Origin: AWTP1-13 sp963840445
Lineage (GTDB): Bacteria > Pseudomonadota > Alphaproteobacteria > Rhizobiales > Hyphomicrobiaceae
DNA: 64,000 nucleotides
Assembly (NCBI GenBank): GCA_963840445.1
Contig: CAWIZC010000024.1
Location: forward strand, 1 to 64,000
Direction of reading: 5' to 3'
Both the position numbers and the translations under genes were made by a program. This document shows, piece by piece, positions 37,051 to 44,947 of this stretch. Under the pieces are notes generated by a model. That model was given only the letters and a program-made list of their open reading frames with translations, did no database searches and had not been told where the DNA came from. Numbering within the stretch: position 1 is the stretch's first letter; the number at the start of each line of letters is the position of its first letter.

Positions 37051-37514
37051 ATGTCAAGCGAGTGGTACATTGCCAGAGACGGCAATTCGCATGGGCCGAT
37101 CACCGAAGCCGAGTTCGCCGAGTTTCTGAGGCGTGGTCATTTGCTGCCGAGCGACTACGTTTGGTGTGATGGTTGGGATGATTGGCTTCTTGGTCGAGAG
37201 CTGCTGTCTTCGTCCGATGGCGTCATGAAACCAAGGCCGGCGCTGGCTCACCACCTTCGGCGTTCGCGGGTCGCACCTACGCGCTTTGTTGTCCGGTCGT
37301 GCCGGTGCCTCTGTCGCGCAGTGAGCGCCTTTTCACGGATCATCTTGCGATGGGTGCGCAGCGCCTTCGCTGGGAAACAGGGTCCTAGTCCGTATTTCCG
37401 ATCCGAGGCGCCAGCGAATTGTCGGACGTTAGGGCGCTGCGGGACACACAGGCGCTCATCGAGGAGTGGCGCCAGCAGCAGCGCAGCCTTGTGCATCCTC
37501 ACTCCTCGCCATAG
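37051..37514 (+). CDS. GYF_2-domain protein, frameshifted
   Basis: ATG 37051 opens MSSEWYIARDGNSHGPITEA, EFAEFLRRGHLLPSDYVWCD, GWDDWLLGRELL, a bacterial GYF_2 domain (aromatic-rich peptide-binding module, often at the N-terminus of membrane proteins). The natural end appears in another frame: ELSDVRALRDTQALIEEWRQ, QQRSLVHPHSSP, stop 37512-37514. At least one frame change near 37250-37420 is required. Confidence 0.7.
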
Positions 37515-37555
37515 CTACTGATAGCTACGGTACGACTGGGTATATGGGCTCTCTC

Positions 37556-37876
37556 ATGTCAAAAATCACTGTGCTGATACTATTGCTCGCCTTATCTCCG
37601 ACTGACGCCGATGCATTCAATTGCGGATTTATACGCGTGCCCGACTGGATGGATAAGTATCTTATTGGACTGCTCTTACTGCAACTTCCATTCTGGTTTG
37701 GGCTAATTGTTACCAAACCACGCGATGTGTCGTTCAATGAGATGTACCGGATGAAAGCGGGTCCTGTAGCGACCTCCTTCTTCAGGATCACGCGGGTGCT
37801 CTTTCTCTCGTTGATGGCGTTGTTCTTTGTGGGAATGGGGCTAATTCGAGCGGCGGAACTAGGCATCGTCAAGTGA
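37556..37876 (+). CDS. Small membrane protein, hypothetical
   Basis: This roughly 106-residue protein uses ATG 37556 (ATG 37544 is also possible). A signal or anchor helix (KITVLILLLALSPTDADA) is followed by two hydrophobic segments (YLIGLLLLQLPFWFGLIV and VLFLSLMALFFVGMGLIRAA). GC content is lower than in neighbouring genes. No family recognised. Confidence 0.5.
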   Translation: MSKITVLILLLALSPTDADAFNCGFIRVPDWMDKYLIGLLLLQLPFWFGLIVTKPRDVSFNEMYRMKAGPVATSFFRITRVLFLSLMALFFVGMGLIRAAELGIVK

Positions 37877-38499
37877 AGCCCCGGCGGGGGCAGAAGGGGA
37901 CCTTTGAGTGGCTGCCATTTGGACGACGGTTGCGTAGGTGTTGGCTGTTGAGCGAAAAATGAAAATGCCGAGGGCGGTTCCTGACCGGTCGTTGGCGGGG
38001 TGCATAAGACGACGAGCACACGCAACAGGATCGTCCATGACGAGGATTGCGTCGCGCCGGCGCCACCGGGCGCTCAGCGTGCTGACACAATCTGATGCGC
38101 GTCAGAACATTGATCGGCGTCAATCTCGGTCACGCGGAACCGCCTGAAGACCGCCCAGCCGCGACAACCACCACGCCATCGCATCTCCTCGGGCAACAGT
38201 CTGACGCAATGCCTACTGTAGGTTATCAGATTCTTATCAGATTCATGCCGACTGTTGCGCGAGGGTGACAGCTTTTGGGCAAGCTTGCTGTTACAATAGA
38301 TTCATTGCGATCGACGAAATTGTTGGGAGCGGGAAGGAGAAGATTAGACACTGCGTACTTCTCTTTCAGACTCGGTAGCACGTATTGTTGGCGCTACCTG
38401 GTCTTGTGTTCGGACTAACGCAAACTAGGAGTCGGATATTAGTACCGACTTCTCCATTTCTTCTCGCAGAAACGAGACACATTGTGATGGGGACTTCGT
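37877..38499. other. Intergenic with the second TTATCAG module
   Basis: A 620-bp stretch with no convincing gene apart from the promoter module at 38221-38297. A long AT-richer leader (38300-38499) leads to the 43-residue membrane peptide. Confidence 0.4.
38221..38297 (+). promoter_or_regulatory. TTATCAG promoter module, copy 2
   Basis: TTATCAG at 38223 and again at 38234, GCCGACTGTTGC, GGGTGACAGC, and TACAAT at 38292-38297. It matches the module at 33996-34073 along its whole length at about 70% identity. Transcription would run through a 200-base leader to the small membrane protein at 38500. Confidence 0.5.
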
Positions 38500-38631
38500 A
38501 TGATTGCATTTTTTCTCGGCCCCGCCATAGGCCTGGGTGGTGTTGCTTTGATGCTCACCTTACTTGAGGGCCTGGCGCTAAGCGTCGTCATAGCGGTGCT
38601 GGCCGAACGGTACTTCTTCCCAATGTCATGA
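38500..38631 (+). CDS. 43-residue membrane peptide
   Basis: ATG 38500 with GGGGAC upstream. MIAFFLGPAIGLGGVALMLT, LLEGLALSVVIAVLAERYFF, PMS is almost entirely one or two membrane helices. It is comparable in size and setting to the peptide at 41786: both follow a TTATCAG-type promoter. Unknown function. Confidence 0.5.
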   Translation: MIAFFLGPAIGLGGVALMLTLLEGLALSVVIAVLAERYFFPMS

Positions 38632-38655
38632 GACTGGCGCGCGGGGTAGCGCGGC

Positions 38656-38958
38656 ATGCCATACGTGGTCATGGTTCGATGTCCGAACGTCGACAAGGCG
38701 GTTTCAACGGGCATCCATTGCGACATCAAGGCTTTCTGCGGCCTTACCGAGCACCTCTCGCTCGACTGCCCTGAATGTGGCCAGGTCCACCAGTGGTCGG
38801 TCAGCGACGCGTGGCTTCGAGATGCCGTTTGGCATGAGCGAGCTGAGGCTCCGCAGCATCGACGCCCCCCAATGTCGGGCCGCTCGACCCGCGCGGCCGT
38901 GCGATTTTCTGGCACCAAGAGCAGGTGGGACGGACTAAGACGTGACCCATGCGGTTGA
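38656..38958 (+). CDS. Small Cys-rich (zinc-ribbon-like) hypothetical protein
   Basis: ATG 38656 opens MPYVVMVRCPNVDKAVSTGI, HCDIKAFCGLTEHLSLDCPE, CGQVHQWSVSDAWLRDAVWH. The CP..., CD..., CPECG pattern suggests a zinc knuckle. The part after residue 65 has a different, Arg-rich composition and may be out of frame. The family is common and uncharacterised in Bradyrhizobium-like genomes. Confidence 0.6.
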   Translation: MPYVVMVRCPNVDKAVSTGIHCDIKAFCGLTEHLSLDCPECGQVHQWSVSDAWLRDAVWHERAEAPQHRRPPMSGRSTRAAVRFSGTKSRWDGLRRDPCG

Positions 38959-39480
38959 CAACTTCCAGGCAGCGCGGCGTGGCCAATGCGGATCGAAGGT
39001 CCATTTTGCGAGTGGATGCTCGACGAAGCGGGCGAAGCCGTTCGGGTCTGCGCGACCTGCGAGGCGCTGGTACTGCCTCGATTCTCTACACGCAGCCACA
39101 GAACGTGCCTTCGGCCTTAGCGATCTTTGAAATGAAAGCGCGGCCAAATCGAAGCTATCGCCAGTGAGAAGTTCGACCGCACTGGCGCGCGATGGTGACA
39201 CATGGTCGGCCACTGCTCGTATTTCGAACAGACGACTTTGCCAACTGAGGCGTTGCCCAGTCGCCAGTCACGGTCCTAGATGCATGATCAATTCAGATTG
39301 AAGCACATGCCTGAAGTGGACGCATTCGGCGGATGAAGGGCGGATCTTTATTTCTGGGTTTTGGCTCAGTCCGGCGATGACCGGGCAAAGATGCGGGGCA
39401 GGTGTATGCATAGTGTGCGTGCTGGATTTACGTCCTTGTTGCAACTAGTCATCGCCTCTCGCCAAGTCCAGCTAGGGCCA
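38959..39480. other. Intergenic
   Basis: 520 bp without a supported gene. Scraps of Cys-containing text near 39030-39080 on the plus strand are not continuous in any frame. Confidence 0.35.
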
Positions 39481-39485
39481 TTGAC

Positions 39486-40646
39486 CCGGCGCCGTCAGCC
39501 GAGATTTCCGAACACACACTGCGCCTCTACGGTCAGTTGAACCGCGCCGTGATGTTCTGGATGACGGAAGGAAATCGGCTGCCTACGCCGTCGACAACGA
39601 GACTTCGTCTTCGCGCCTGGGCCTAGTCGGCAAGCAGCGTTTTCCTGACGGGCTGTCGGCGGGCTACCGATCGAAATCGACTACGAGGATTACGTCTTCG
39701 TCGGAGGTCTCGCGCGGCGATCCTTGGGGCGACGCAAGTGGTGCGATCGAGCTCCGTCATGCATACGGATACGTCGAGGACAGCAAGGCTCGGCCGCCTG
39801 ACCTTTGGCCAACAATCGCCGGCGACCGACGACATCACCCTCTTCAATCTCGGCAGCGAGATGAACAACGCTGCGCTTCATTACAACAACCGCTTCGGCG
39901 TCTGGCTGAACCTGGGCAGCGGCTATAACAGCGATCTGAGGTGGGGGGATATTGCCCACAACGTGGATTTGCTGCGCGGGGTATTTGCTCGTTACGACAC
40001 ACCGATCATGGGCGGCGTCGTCCTTTCTGCCGCGTGGGGAAAGGACAATGTGTGGGATGTCGCCGCACGCTATCAGGCAAGCTGGAAGTCTTTTCGCTTC
40101 GCGGCAGGCGTTGGCTACATGGACGACCGCGATCGCCAGTATCGCGACGCCAAAGGCTCAGCTTCGCTCATACATGATCCAACGGGCCTGTACGCTTCGG
40201 TTGCCGGCGGTCTGCGCGAGGACGATATCTCCGCCCTCATCGCAAACGGACCGGCCCATTTCCACTACGCGCAGCTTGGCATCAGCAAGCAGTGGCTAAC
40301 GTACGGCAAGACAACCCTCTACGCTGACTATGGGCTCTACAAGAACTACAGCGTCGGCAATCTGCTTCAGGCAGACTTGGTCAACCCGGGTCAACTTGTG
40401 ATCTGGGGCACGCTCGCGGAGACCGAGGTTCGCCGCTGGGGGTTCGGGGCCGAACAGTCTTTCGACAGCTCTGGCGTGATGCTCTATGCGCAGGCTCACC
40501 ACTATCGGGCCGAGGTGATCGGCTTCCCCTGCGCTACCGTTCCTGCACCGTCTCCGGCGGCGTGCGGCGGCGATCCCAGCAATCTGGCGCTGTTGCCGAC
40601 GAAGCCCTGGCAGGCGTTCGTTGCCGGGACGCGCATTCGCTTTTAA
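39486..40646 (+). CDS. Outer-membrane porin, N-terminal frameshifts
   Basis: The barrel starts around 39506 with EISEHTLRLYGQLNRAVMFW, continues in a second frame as DNETSSSRLGLVGKQRFPDG, LSAGY, EIDYEDY, and is open from 39738 as LGRLTFGQQSPATDDITLFN, GVWLNLGSGYNSDL, VVLSAAWGKDNVWDVAARYQ, RFAAGVGYMDDRDRQYRDAK, LGISKQWLTYGKTTLYADYG, ending PWQAFVAGTRIRF, the terminal Phe being needed for barrel assembly. It is a 16-strand-like alphaproteobacterial porin of about 390 residues. No signal peptide is visible; the 5' end is damaged or misread. Confidence 0.75.
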
Positions 40647-40679
40647 GTGTTGGAGGAGAGACGCGAGGACAAGCAACAA

Positions 40680-41277
40680 GAGCTCCGATGCGCTCGTTGA
40701 CTTGTTCTTGAAATTGCCCGTGCGCGCCATGAACTGGATCATGGCGTCGATCGGCGTGACCTTGGTCGTAAAAGATGTGCTCGGGCTCGTTGAGCAGGGC
40801 CAGGATCTCCTCAATCGGCGTTTTATCCTTTGCCATCCTCAGATAAGTCTCGGCCGCGAGCTTCTTGTCGTTGTTGACGATCGCCGTCGCCTCATTCAAC
40901 GCGTCCAAGTAGGCCTTGTAGAGCTTGGGATTCTCGGCGCGGAACTTCGAGGTGGTCGCCACGATGTTGAACGAGAACGGCGCGCCGAGAATGTCTGTTG
41001 ATGTCATCAGACGGCGAATACCGGGCGTCCTCGCCTGCCGATTTTGGAATGGCACTGAGGAGAAGTTTGCAGAGACGTCTTTGCTACCGCTGATCATGGC
41101 GATGGTTGCATCGGGGTGCGCCATGTGAGCTATCAGGTGCCACGGTTCGGCAAGCATGCACTGGACAATGGCCTGCACTTCAGACCATTCGGTGCGCAAA
41201 CACGCCTGGACGAATTCCGTCCGCGCGCTTGTTCCGGCGCAGTGCGCGCCGATGATCTCCGCGATGACCGGCACCAT
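40680..41277 (-). pseudogene. NMT1-like substrate-binding protein, C-terminal half only
   Basis: The reading HPDATIAMISGSKDVSANFS, SVPFQNRQARTPGIRRLMTS, FNIVATTSKFRAENPKLYKA, YLDALNEATAIVNNDKKLAA, ETYLRMAKDKTPIEEIL, then after a frame change near 40772 TPIDAMIQFMARTGNFKNKS aligns with residues 175-325 of the intact homologue at 5141-6154. The N-terminal lobe and signal peptide are missing and the end runs into the porin's 3' side. It is a dead duplicate. Confidence 0.78.
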
Positions 41278-41520
41278 TCGTCAAGGACTTGCATTCCGCG
41301 CAGGGCTTCGCCACCAAGCAGTTTTGGCGCGTCTGGCTGCCGGGGAAATCCGCGCGGGCCATCCCCAGGAACTTCGCTGTGCACCAGAACACCGTCACAA
41401 GGGTGGCCCGATAGGCTACGACTTCTCCTTAACTGGAGAACCGGAGGACATGATTAGAAAGGGGAAATAGGATCCTCCAGATTGTGGTCTGACAAATCCC
41501 TGATTTTATTTGTAGGTAAT

Positions 41521-41562
41521 TTATCAGTTTTTGCTGACAGTGCCCTGGGGCGGAGCTATAGT
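41521..41562 (+). promoter_or_regulatory. Promoter with TTATCAG box, upstream of a candidate small RNA
   Basis: CTGACA (41534-41539), 17 bases, TATAGT (41557-41562): a near-consensus sigma-70 promoter. TTATCAGTTTTTG at 41521 overlaps the -35 side and matches the first box of the two modules at 33998 and 38223. Confidence 0.6.
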
Positions 41563-41568
41563 GAAATG

Positions 41569-41684
41569 TGCGTGTAGGCCTCTCCCCCGGCACGCAAATT
41601 CTGACCCGGTGCGGTCCTTGGCTAACGTTGCGATTTTTACCCCGTTCGCAGGTTCTGGTGCGGGGTCGCCTCGGGTTTTTTTTT
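41569..41684 (+). ncRNA. Candidate small RNA with an anti-Shine-Dalgarno loop
   Basis: A transcript starting 6-7 bases after TATAGT would begin TGCGTG, pairing with CACGCA (41591-41596) around a 16-base loop containing CCTCTCCCCC. This is the layout of alphaproteobacterial sRNAs with C-rich anti-SD loops. It ends with ACCCCG/CGGGGT (41639-41644, 41661-41666), GCCTCGGG and nine T residues (41676-41684), an intrinsic terminator. No protein frame fits. Family membership is inference. Confidence 0.5.
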
Positions 41685-41702
41685 AAGTCTCCCAATCGCA
41701 GA

Positions 41703-41723
41703 GGGGGTGTTGCCATCACCCCC
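41703..41723 (+). promoter_or_regulatory. Leader hairpin after the terminator
   Basis: GGGGGTG (41703-41709) and CACCCCC (41717-41723) form a perfect 7-bp stem around a 7-base loop, just past the T tract and 60 bp before the 36-residue peptide gene. The G run could pair with the CCCCC loop at 41583-41588, so an attenuator-like switch is conceivable. Confidence 0.35.
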
Positions 41724-41785
41724 GCTGCATTTTCGGGATGAAATTGCTGATCAGTCCGACGTTGTGAGTGGAGTGAGGACTGCCA

Positions 41786-41896
41786 ATGCTTACGGAATTT
41801 CAACTGTGGGTGCTGAGCACCGTCGTGATGTTCATATTGTCGGCTTCAAGCTACCTAGCTGAGTTTGGTGGTCATCTCGATTTAGTTGGGCTCTGA
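41786..41896 (+). CDS. 36-residue membrane peptide
   Basis: ATG 41786 after GAGGA. MLTEFQLWVLSTVVMFILSA, SSYLAEFGGHLDLVGL is a single membrane helix with a short tail. The good ribosome-binding site and a clean stop support it. Unknown function. Confidence 0.5.
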   Translation: MLTEFQLWVLSTVVMFILSASSYLAEFGGHLDLVGL

Positions 41897-41931
41897 CCGA
41901 CCCGATCATTGTTTTATTTGAGATTGCCGCT

Positions 41932-42192
41932 ATGAGCCAAACGCGGTTTGACGATTTCCTTCCGATTGCTGGCGGTTCGTCCTTGGGACGATTGTTGCAG
42001 CAGCTTTGGCAAACGCTGACTGCAATAGCCGGCAGCGAAGGCCCCCATGAAGCTAGCATCATAGGTTCTACCGACAGGTCAAACTGTCGGGCGGGTCCGC
42101 GTCTGACCGGCGCGCGGAGAAGAAAGCCCGGTCACCAATTCTGGAAGGCAAGCCGTGAGCGCAGGACCCACGTGAGATTGGGGAGGATGTAA
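41932..42192 (+). CDS. Hypothetical small protein
   Basis: ATG 41932 opens MSQTRFDDFLPIAGGSSLGR, LLQQLWQTLTAIAGSEGPHE. The first 45 residues look protein-like; the Arg-rich rest may be off frame. Weak ribosome-binding site. No family. Confidence 0.3.
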   Translation: MSQTRFDDFLPIAGGSSLGRLLQQLWQTLTAIAGSEGPHEASIIGSTDRSNCRAGPRLTGARRRKPGHQFWKASRERRTHVRLGRM

Positions 42193-42378
42193 TGTTGCGT
42201 GCTGTGGCGATCGCGGGCCTGTGCCTCGTGTCAACGGCCGCGGTAGCCGAAGGCCTGTGGCAGTCGCTCGGGACACATTTGGCAAATTGAATGCATCAGA
42301 TGCCAAGCGTTTGAGTATCACTTGGGCACAAGGGTAGGGGAGGCGATGATGTCCTACTTCGACGAGGTGCAAGCGTAA
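42192..42378 (+). CDS. Small secreted CxxC protein, one frameshift
   Basis: ATG 42192 follows GGGAGGA. Signal peptide MLRAVAIAGLCLVSTAAVAE, then GLWQSLG. Near 42280 the frame must change to give QIECIRCQAFEYHLGTRVGE, AMMSYFDEVQA, stop 42376-42378. The product would be about 61 residues with one CxxC. In the sequence as given the first frame stops after 32 codons. No family recognised. Confidence 0.5.
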
Positions 42379-42469
42379 GTCGAAAAGCTGCATACCGAGG
42401 GCGGGAACGCGGCACTCTGGCTTCGTTTAATTGACTTCCGCCCCCATTGATTGGTTGAAGGGCATTACT

Positions 42470-43373
42470 ATGGCTCACCGAGCACTCCGCGTCGCATTAA
42501 CGCTTTTGATTACAGCCGCCGCAGCAACCAGCGCCAGCTCGACGCAGGCGCAGCAAATTGCGGGCAGCAAGCTCGCTCTGGTGATCGGCAATTCCTCCTA
42601 CCGGAACGTCGCGCGCCTGACCAACCCGGTGAACGACGCGACTGATATTGCTGCCAAGCTGAAAACCTTACAGTTTGAGGTGCTACTGGGCACGGATGCC
42701 ACCCGTGCCAAGATGGCGGCGTTGATCGAGGAATTCAGAGTCAAGGTGACGCGCGAGCACGTCGCGCTCGTTTTCTATGCTGGCCATGGCGTCACGGTGA
42801 ACCGCGAGAGCTTCCTCCTGCCCATTGACACGCCCGCGGCTATAGAAGTCGACGACAAGGGCGAGTTGCGCGGCGACGCCGCGAACCGGGCGATGATCAG
42901 CATGGCGTCCGTGCTGGCTCCGCTGGAGGCCTCAAAGATCGGCATCGTGTTCCTCGACGCCTGCCGCAACAGTGCCTCGGAGACTGGTCTCGGCATGACG
43001 GCGCGAATGGTATCCCTCGGACAAGCGCGCAGCATGCCGATCTTGCGCGGCACCGGATCACTGGAGGTCAAGCCGAGCTCCTATTCAGCCGGCGTGTTCC
43101 GCGCCTACTCCACGCAACCCAACAACGTCGCTTCAGATGGTGCCGGTCGCAACAGCCCCTTCACGAAGGCGCTGCTCAAACACATCGGCACGAAGGAGAT
43201 CAGCATCCAGGACCTGATGATCCGCGTGCGCAAGTCGGTGATGGAGGACACCCGCAACGAGCAAATCCCGTGGGAGGAAGCGGCCCTTAGCGCGCCCTTC
43301 TCGTTCTCGGCAGACGAAAGATGGCTACGACCACCAGGTCGCGGTGGAAATTGCCCCGGCCCCGGAGGATTGA
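42470..43373 (+). CDS. Caspase-family (C14) protease, secreted, one late frameshift
   Basis: ATG 42470 with GAAGGG upstream; signal peptide through about residue 28 (SSTQAQ). The p20 caspase fold is clear: KLALVIGNSSYRNVARLTNP, VNDATDIAAKLKTLQFEV, the catalytic His106 in LVFYAGHGV and Cys165 in IVFLDACRNSA. Then SYSAGVFRAYSTQPNNVASD and NSPFTKALLKHIGTKEISIQ. Near 43318 the frame changes to end DGYDHQVAVEIAPAPED at 43373; unshifted, it runs to 43447 with unnatural text. Periplasmic caspase homologues are common in Rhizobiales; substrates are unknown. Confidence 0.88.
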
Positions 43374-43447
43374 AAAGGGGGATGACTTGCGTTGACGCTG
43401 GCGGGCGGACCTGTCGTTCATTTAGCGGTGAGCGAAACTGCGAATAG

Positions 43448-43706
43448 TGCCCACGCAATGCGTCCCAGATGCTCCGGATCATTAATGCGAAAACTGAGGA
43501 GTGACTAAGGCGAGATTAACCTAGCAGCCACGCTAGCCGGGGACCTAGCTCCCTGACGTCACCGCGCTAATCGCAGTTGCTGGTAGCCGTCCTACAGCCT
43601 GCCGTCTAACGCTCATGGAATCCTTTGCCAAAATCTTCGGCTGACACTGGAAGCGACAATGCCCAGCTTCGCACAGCACTTCCAAAGTTTGTCACCACCG
43701 CTCCTC
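43448..43706. other. Intergenic
   Basis: Between the caspase gene and the second leader repeat. Nothing supported. Confidence 0.35.
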
Positions 43707-43882
43707 GGGGTGGCCCATTCCCGGGAGGGAGCCTCGCGGTTACCCCTGTTGGCGCGCGGCTCACGTTCTCAATCCACTGAGGAGACAAAAGGGAAATGTG
43801 CAAGACAACCGTCAAGCTGTGGCACCTCAAGAATGATGGCCGGAAGCTGTTTGCCGGCACCATCGAGGCAGGCTCGCCGGCG
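43707..43882 (+). repeat. Duplicated leader plus gene start, copy 2
   Basis: It matches 34272-34448. The hairpin is kept although its sequence changed: GAGCCTCGCG (43729-43738) pairs with CGCGCGGCTC (43753-43762) with one mismatch. GAGGAG and GGGAA precede ATG 43796. The coding part is nearly identical for 25 codons. Confidence 0.75.
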
Positions 43883-44538
43883 GAATTCATCTTGAATTGG
43901 TCGGCCTTCCTTGCTGCGTCCGGACGCGGTGTCTGCTTGGCTACCTATGAAGGCAGTTTTGTTGGGCTTGAGGCCGCGGTCGACAGTGAGGTCGGCGCAC
44001 TGGCGGCACACTCCACAAGCCCGCGCTTGTGCAAGCAGTTTGGCGAGACCCAAACAACAGGTTCGGCTGGGACGAGATCATCATTATCGTGGAGAACGAG
44101 TTCAGCCACAACGGTCCGCTGCTGTACTACGTCGAATGCGTGGATCGTCAGGCTGCAGAAAGCCTGGAGGCAGCCATTGCTGAGCGCAACAAGCGCTGGC
44201 TAGCCAAGCATCCCAAGTCGGAGGCCCGGTCCATGAGCAAGAAGAGACTGAAGCCTCGCCCCTACGATGGCGCGACCGCGATGGACGAGACCAATGCGAA
44301 GCTCAACCCGGCAACAGCAATTGCCGCCAAGCCACTCGAACGTGACGAAGCCGAAGCCGTTTCCGGATTGATTAGGCAGCTGGTTGCCAAGCTCGCCACT
44401 GAGCCAGCGCCGGCAGGGTATGCGGTCGATCCCAGTCGGTATGCGGTAACGCTCGATGACGCCACCTATACCGACCTTGAGGACGCTTACTACTGGCTTG
44501 AGACGGTGGTCCACAGCCACCTTAGCGAGAAGGGCTAA
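43796..44538 (+). CDS. Hypothetical protein MCKTTVKLW..., one frameshift
   Basis: ATG 43796 opens MCKTTVKLWHLKNDGRKLFA, GTIEAGSPAEFILNWSAFLA, ASGRGVCLATYEGSFVGLEA. Near 44030 the frame changes to VQAVWRDPNNRFGWDEIIII, VENEFSHNGPLLYYVECVDR, QAAESLEAAIAERNKRWLAK, and it ends DLEDAYYWLETVVHSHLSEK. If joined it is about 245 residues, soluble, no signal. I do not recognise it. It could also be two genes, with the second starting at GTG 44029. Confidence 0.5.
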
Positions 44539-44561
44539 TACGAGATTGAGGAGGCCCGGTC

Positions 44562-44885
44562 ATGAGCACTAACGACACACCCGAAAGCAACAACGACACA
44601 CCCGAACTGATCGAATTTCTCGACGTGATCAACATGGGCCTCAACAAAGCCAGTCACATAGTCGAGAGAATGCGCGACTGCAATATCGAGACCATAGGCG
44701 CGACATGGGGCTTCAGCGAGGCCCAACGACTGCGCCGGCTATGCGAGGCCAAGGCCAGTATCGACAGGGCAATTATCGATACCATGGCGGCAATGATCGC
44801 CTTGCCCGAGTATGAAGAACTCAACCGGCGTTCGGTCGAGAGGACTCTTGAAGATTTGGGTGCTCAAGGCATTCACGTCTCGTAG
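44562..44885 (+). CDS. Hypothetical helical protein
   Basis: This intact 107-residue protein starts at ATG 44562 after GAGGAGGCCC. It begins with a short repeat (NDTPESN, NDTPELIEF) and continues IEFLDVINMGLNKASHIVER, RLRRLCEAKASIDRAIIDTM, all helical. It follows the previous gene by 23 bp and is probably co-transcribed. No family. Confidence 0.6.
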   Translation: MSTNDTPESNNDTPELIEFLDVINMGLNKASHIVERMRDCNIETIGATWGFSEAQRLRRLCEAKASIDRAIIDTMAAMIALPEYEELNRRSVERTLEDLGAQGIHVS

Positions 44886-44894
44886 GTCACAGCT

Positions 44895-44926
44895 GCCACC
44901 AGCATTCTCAATCGGGTGCTGGTGGC
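44895..44926. terminator. Bidirectional terminator hairpin
   Basis: GCCACCAGCA (44895-44904) and TGCTGGTGGC (44917-44926) form a perfect 10-bp stem between two convergent genes. The plus-strand side is followed by CCCCCTCACCCTTTATT. Confidence 0.8.
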
Positions 44927-44947
44927 CCCCCTCACCCTTTATTATCA

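Noticed and set aside
41569..41684. 6S RNA or SRP RNA as identity of the candidate small RNA
   Set aside because: Neither the central-bubble layout of 6S nor the conserved SRP tetraloop region is present; it is kept as an unassigned sRNA candidate.
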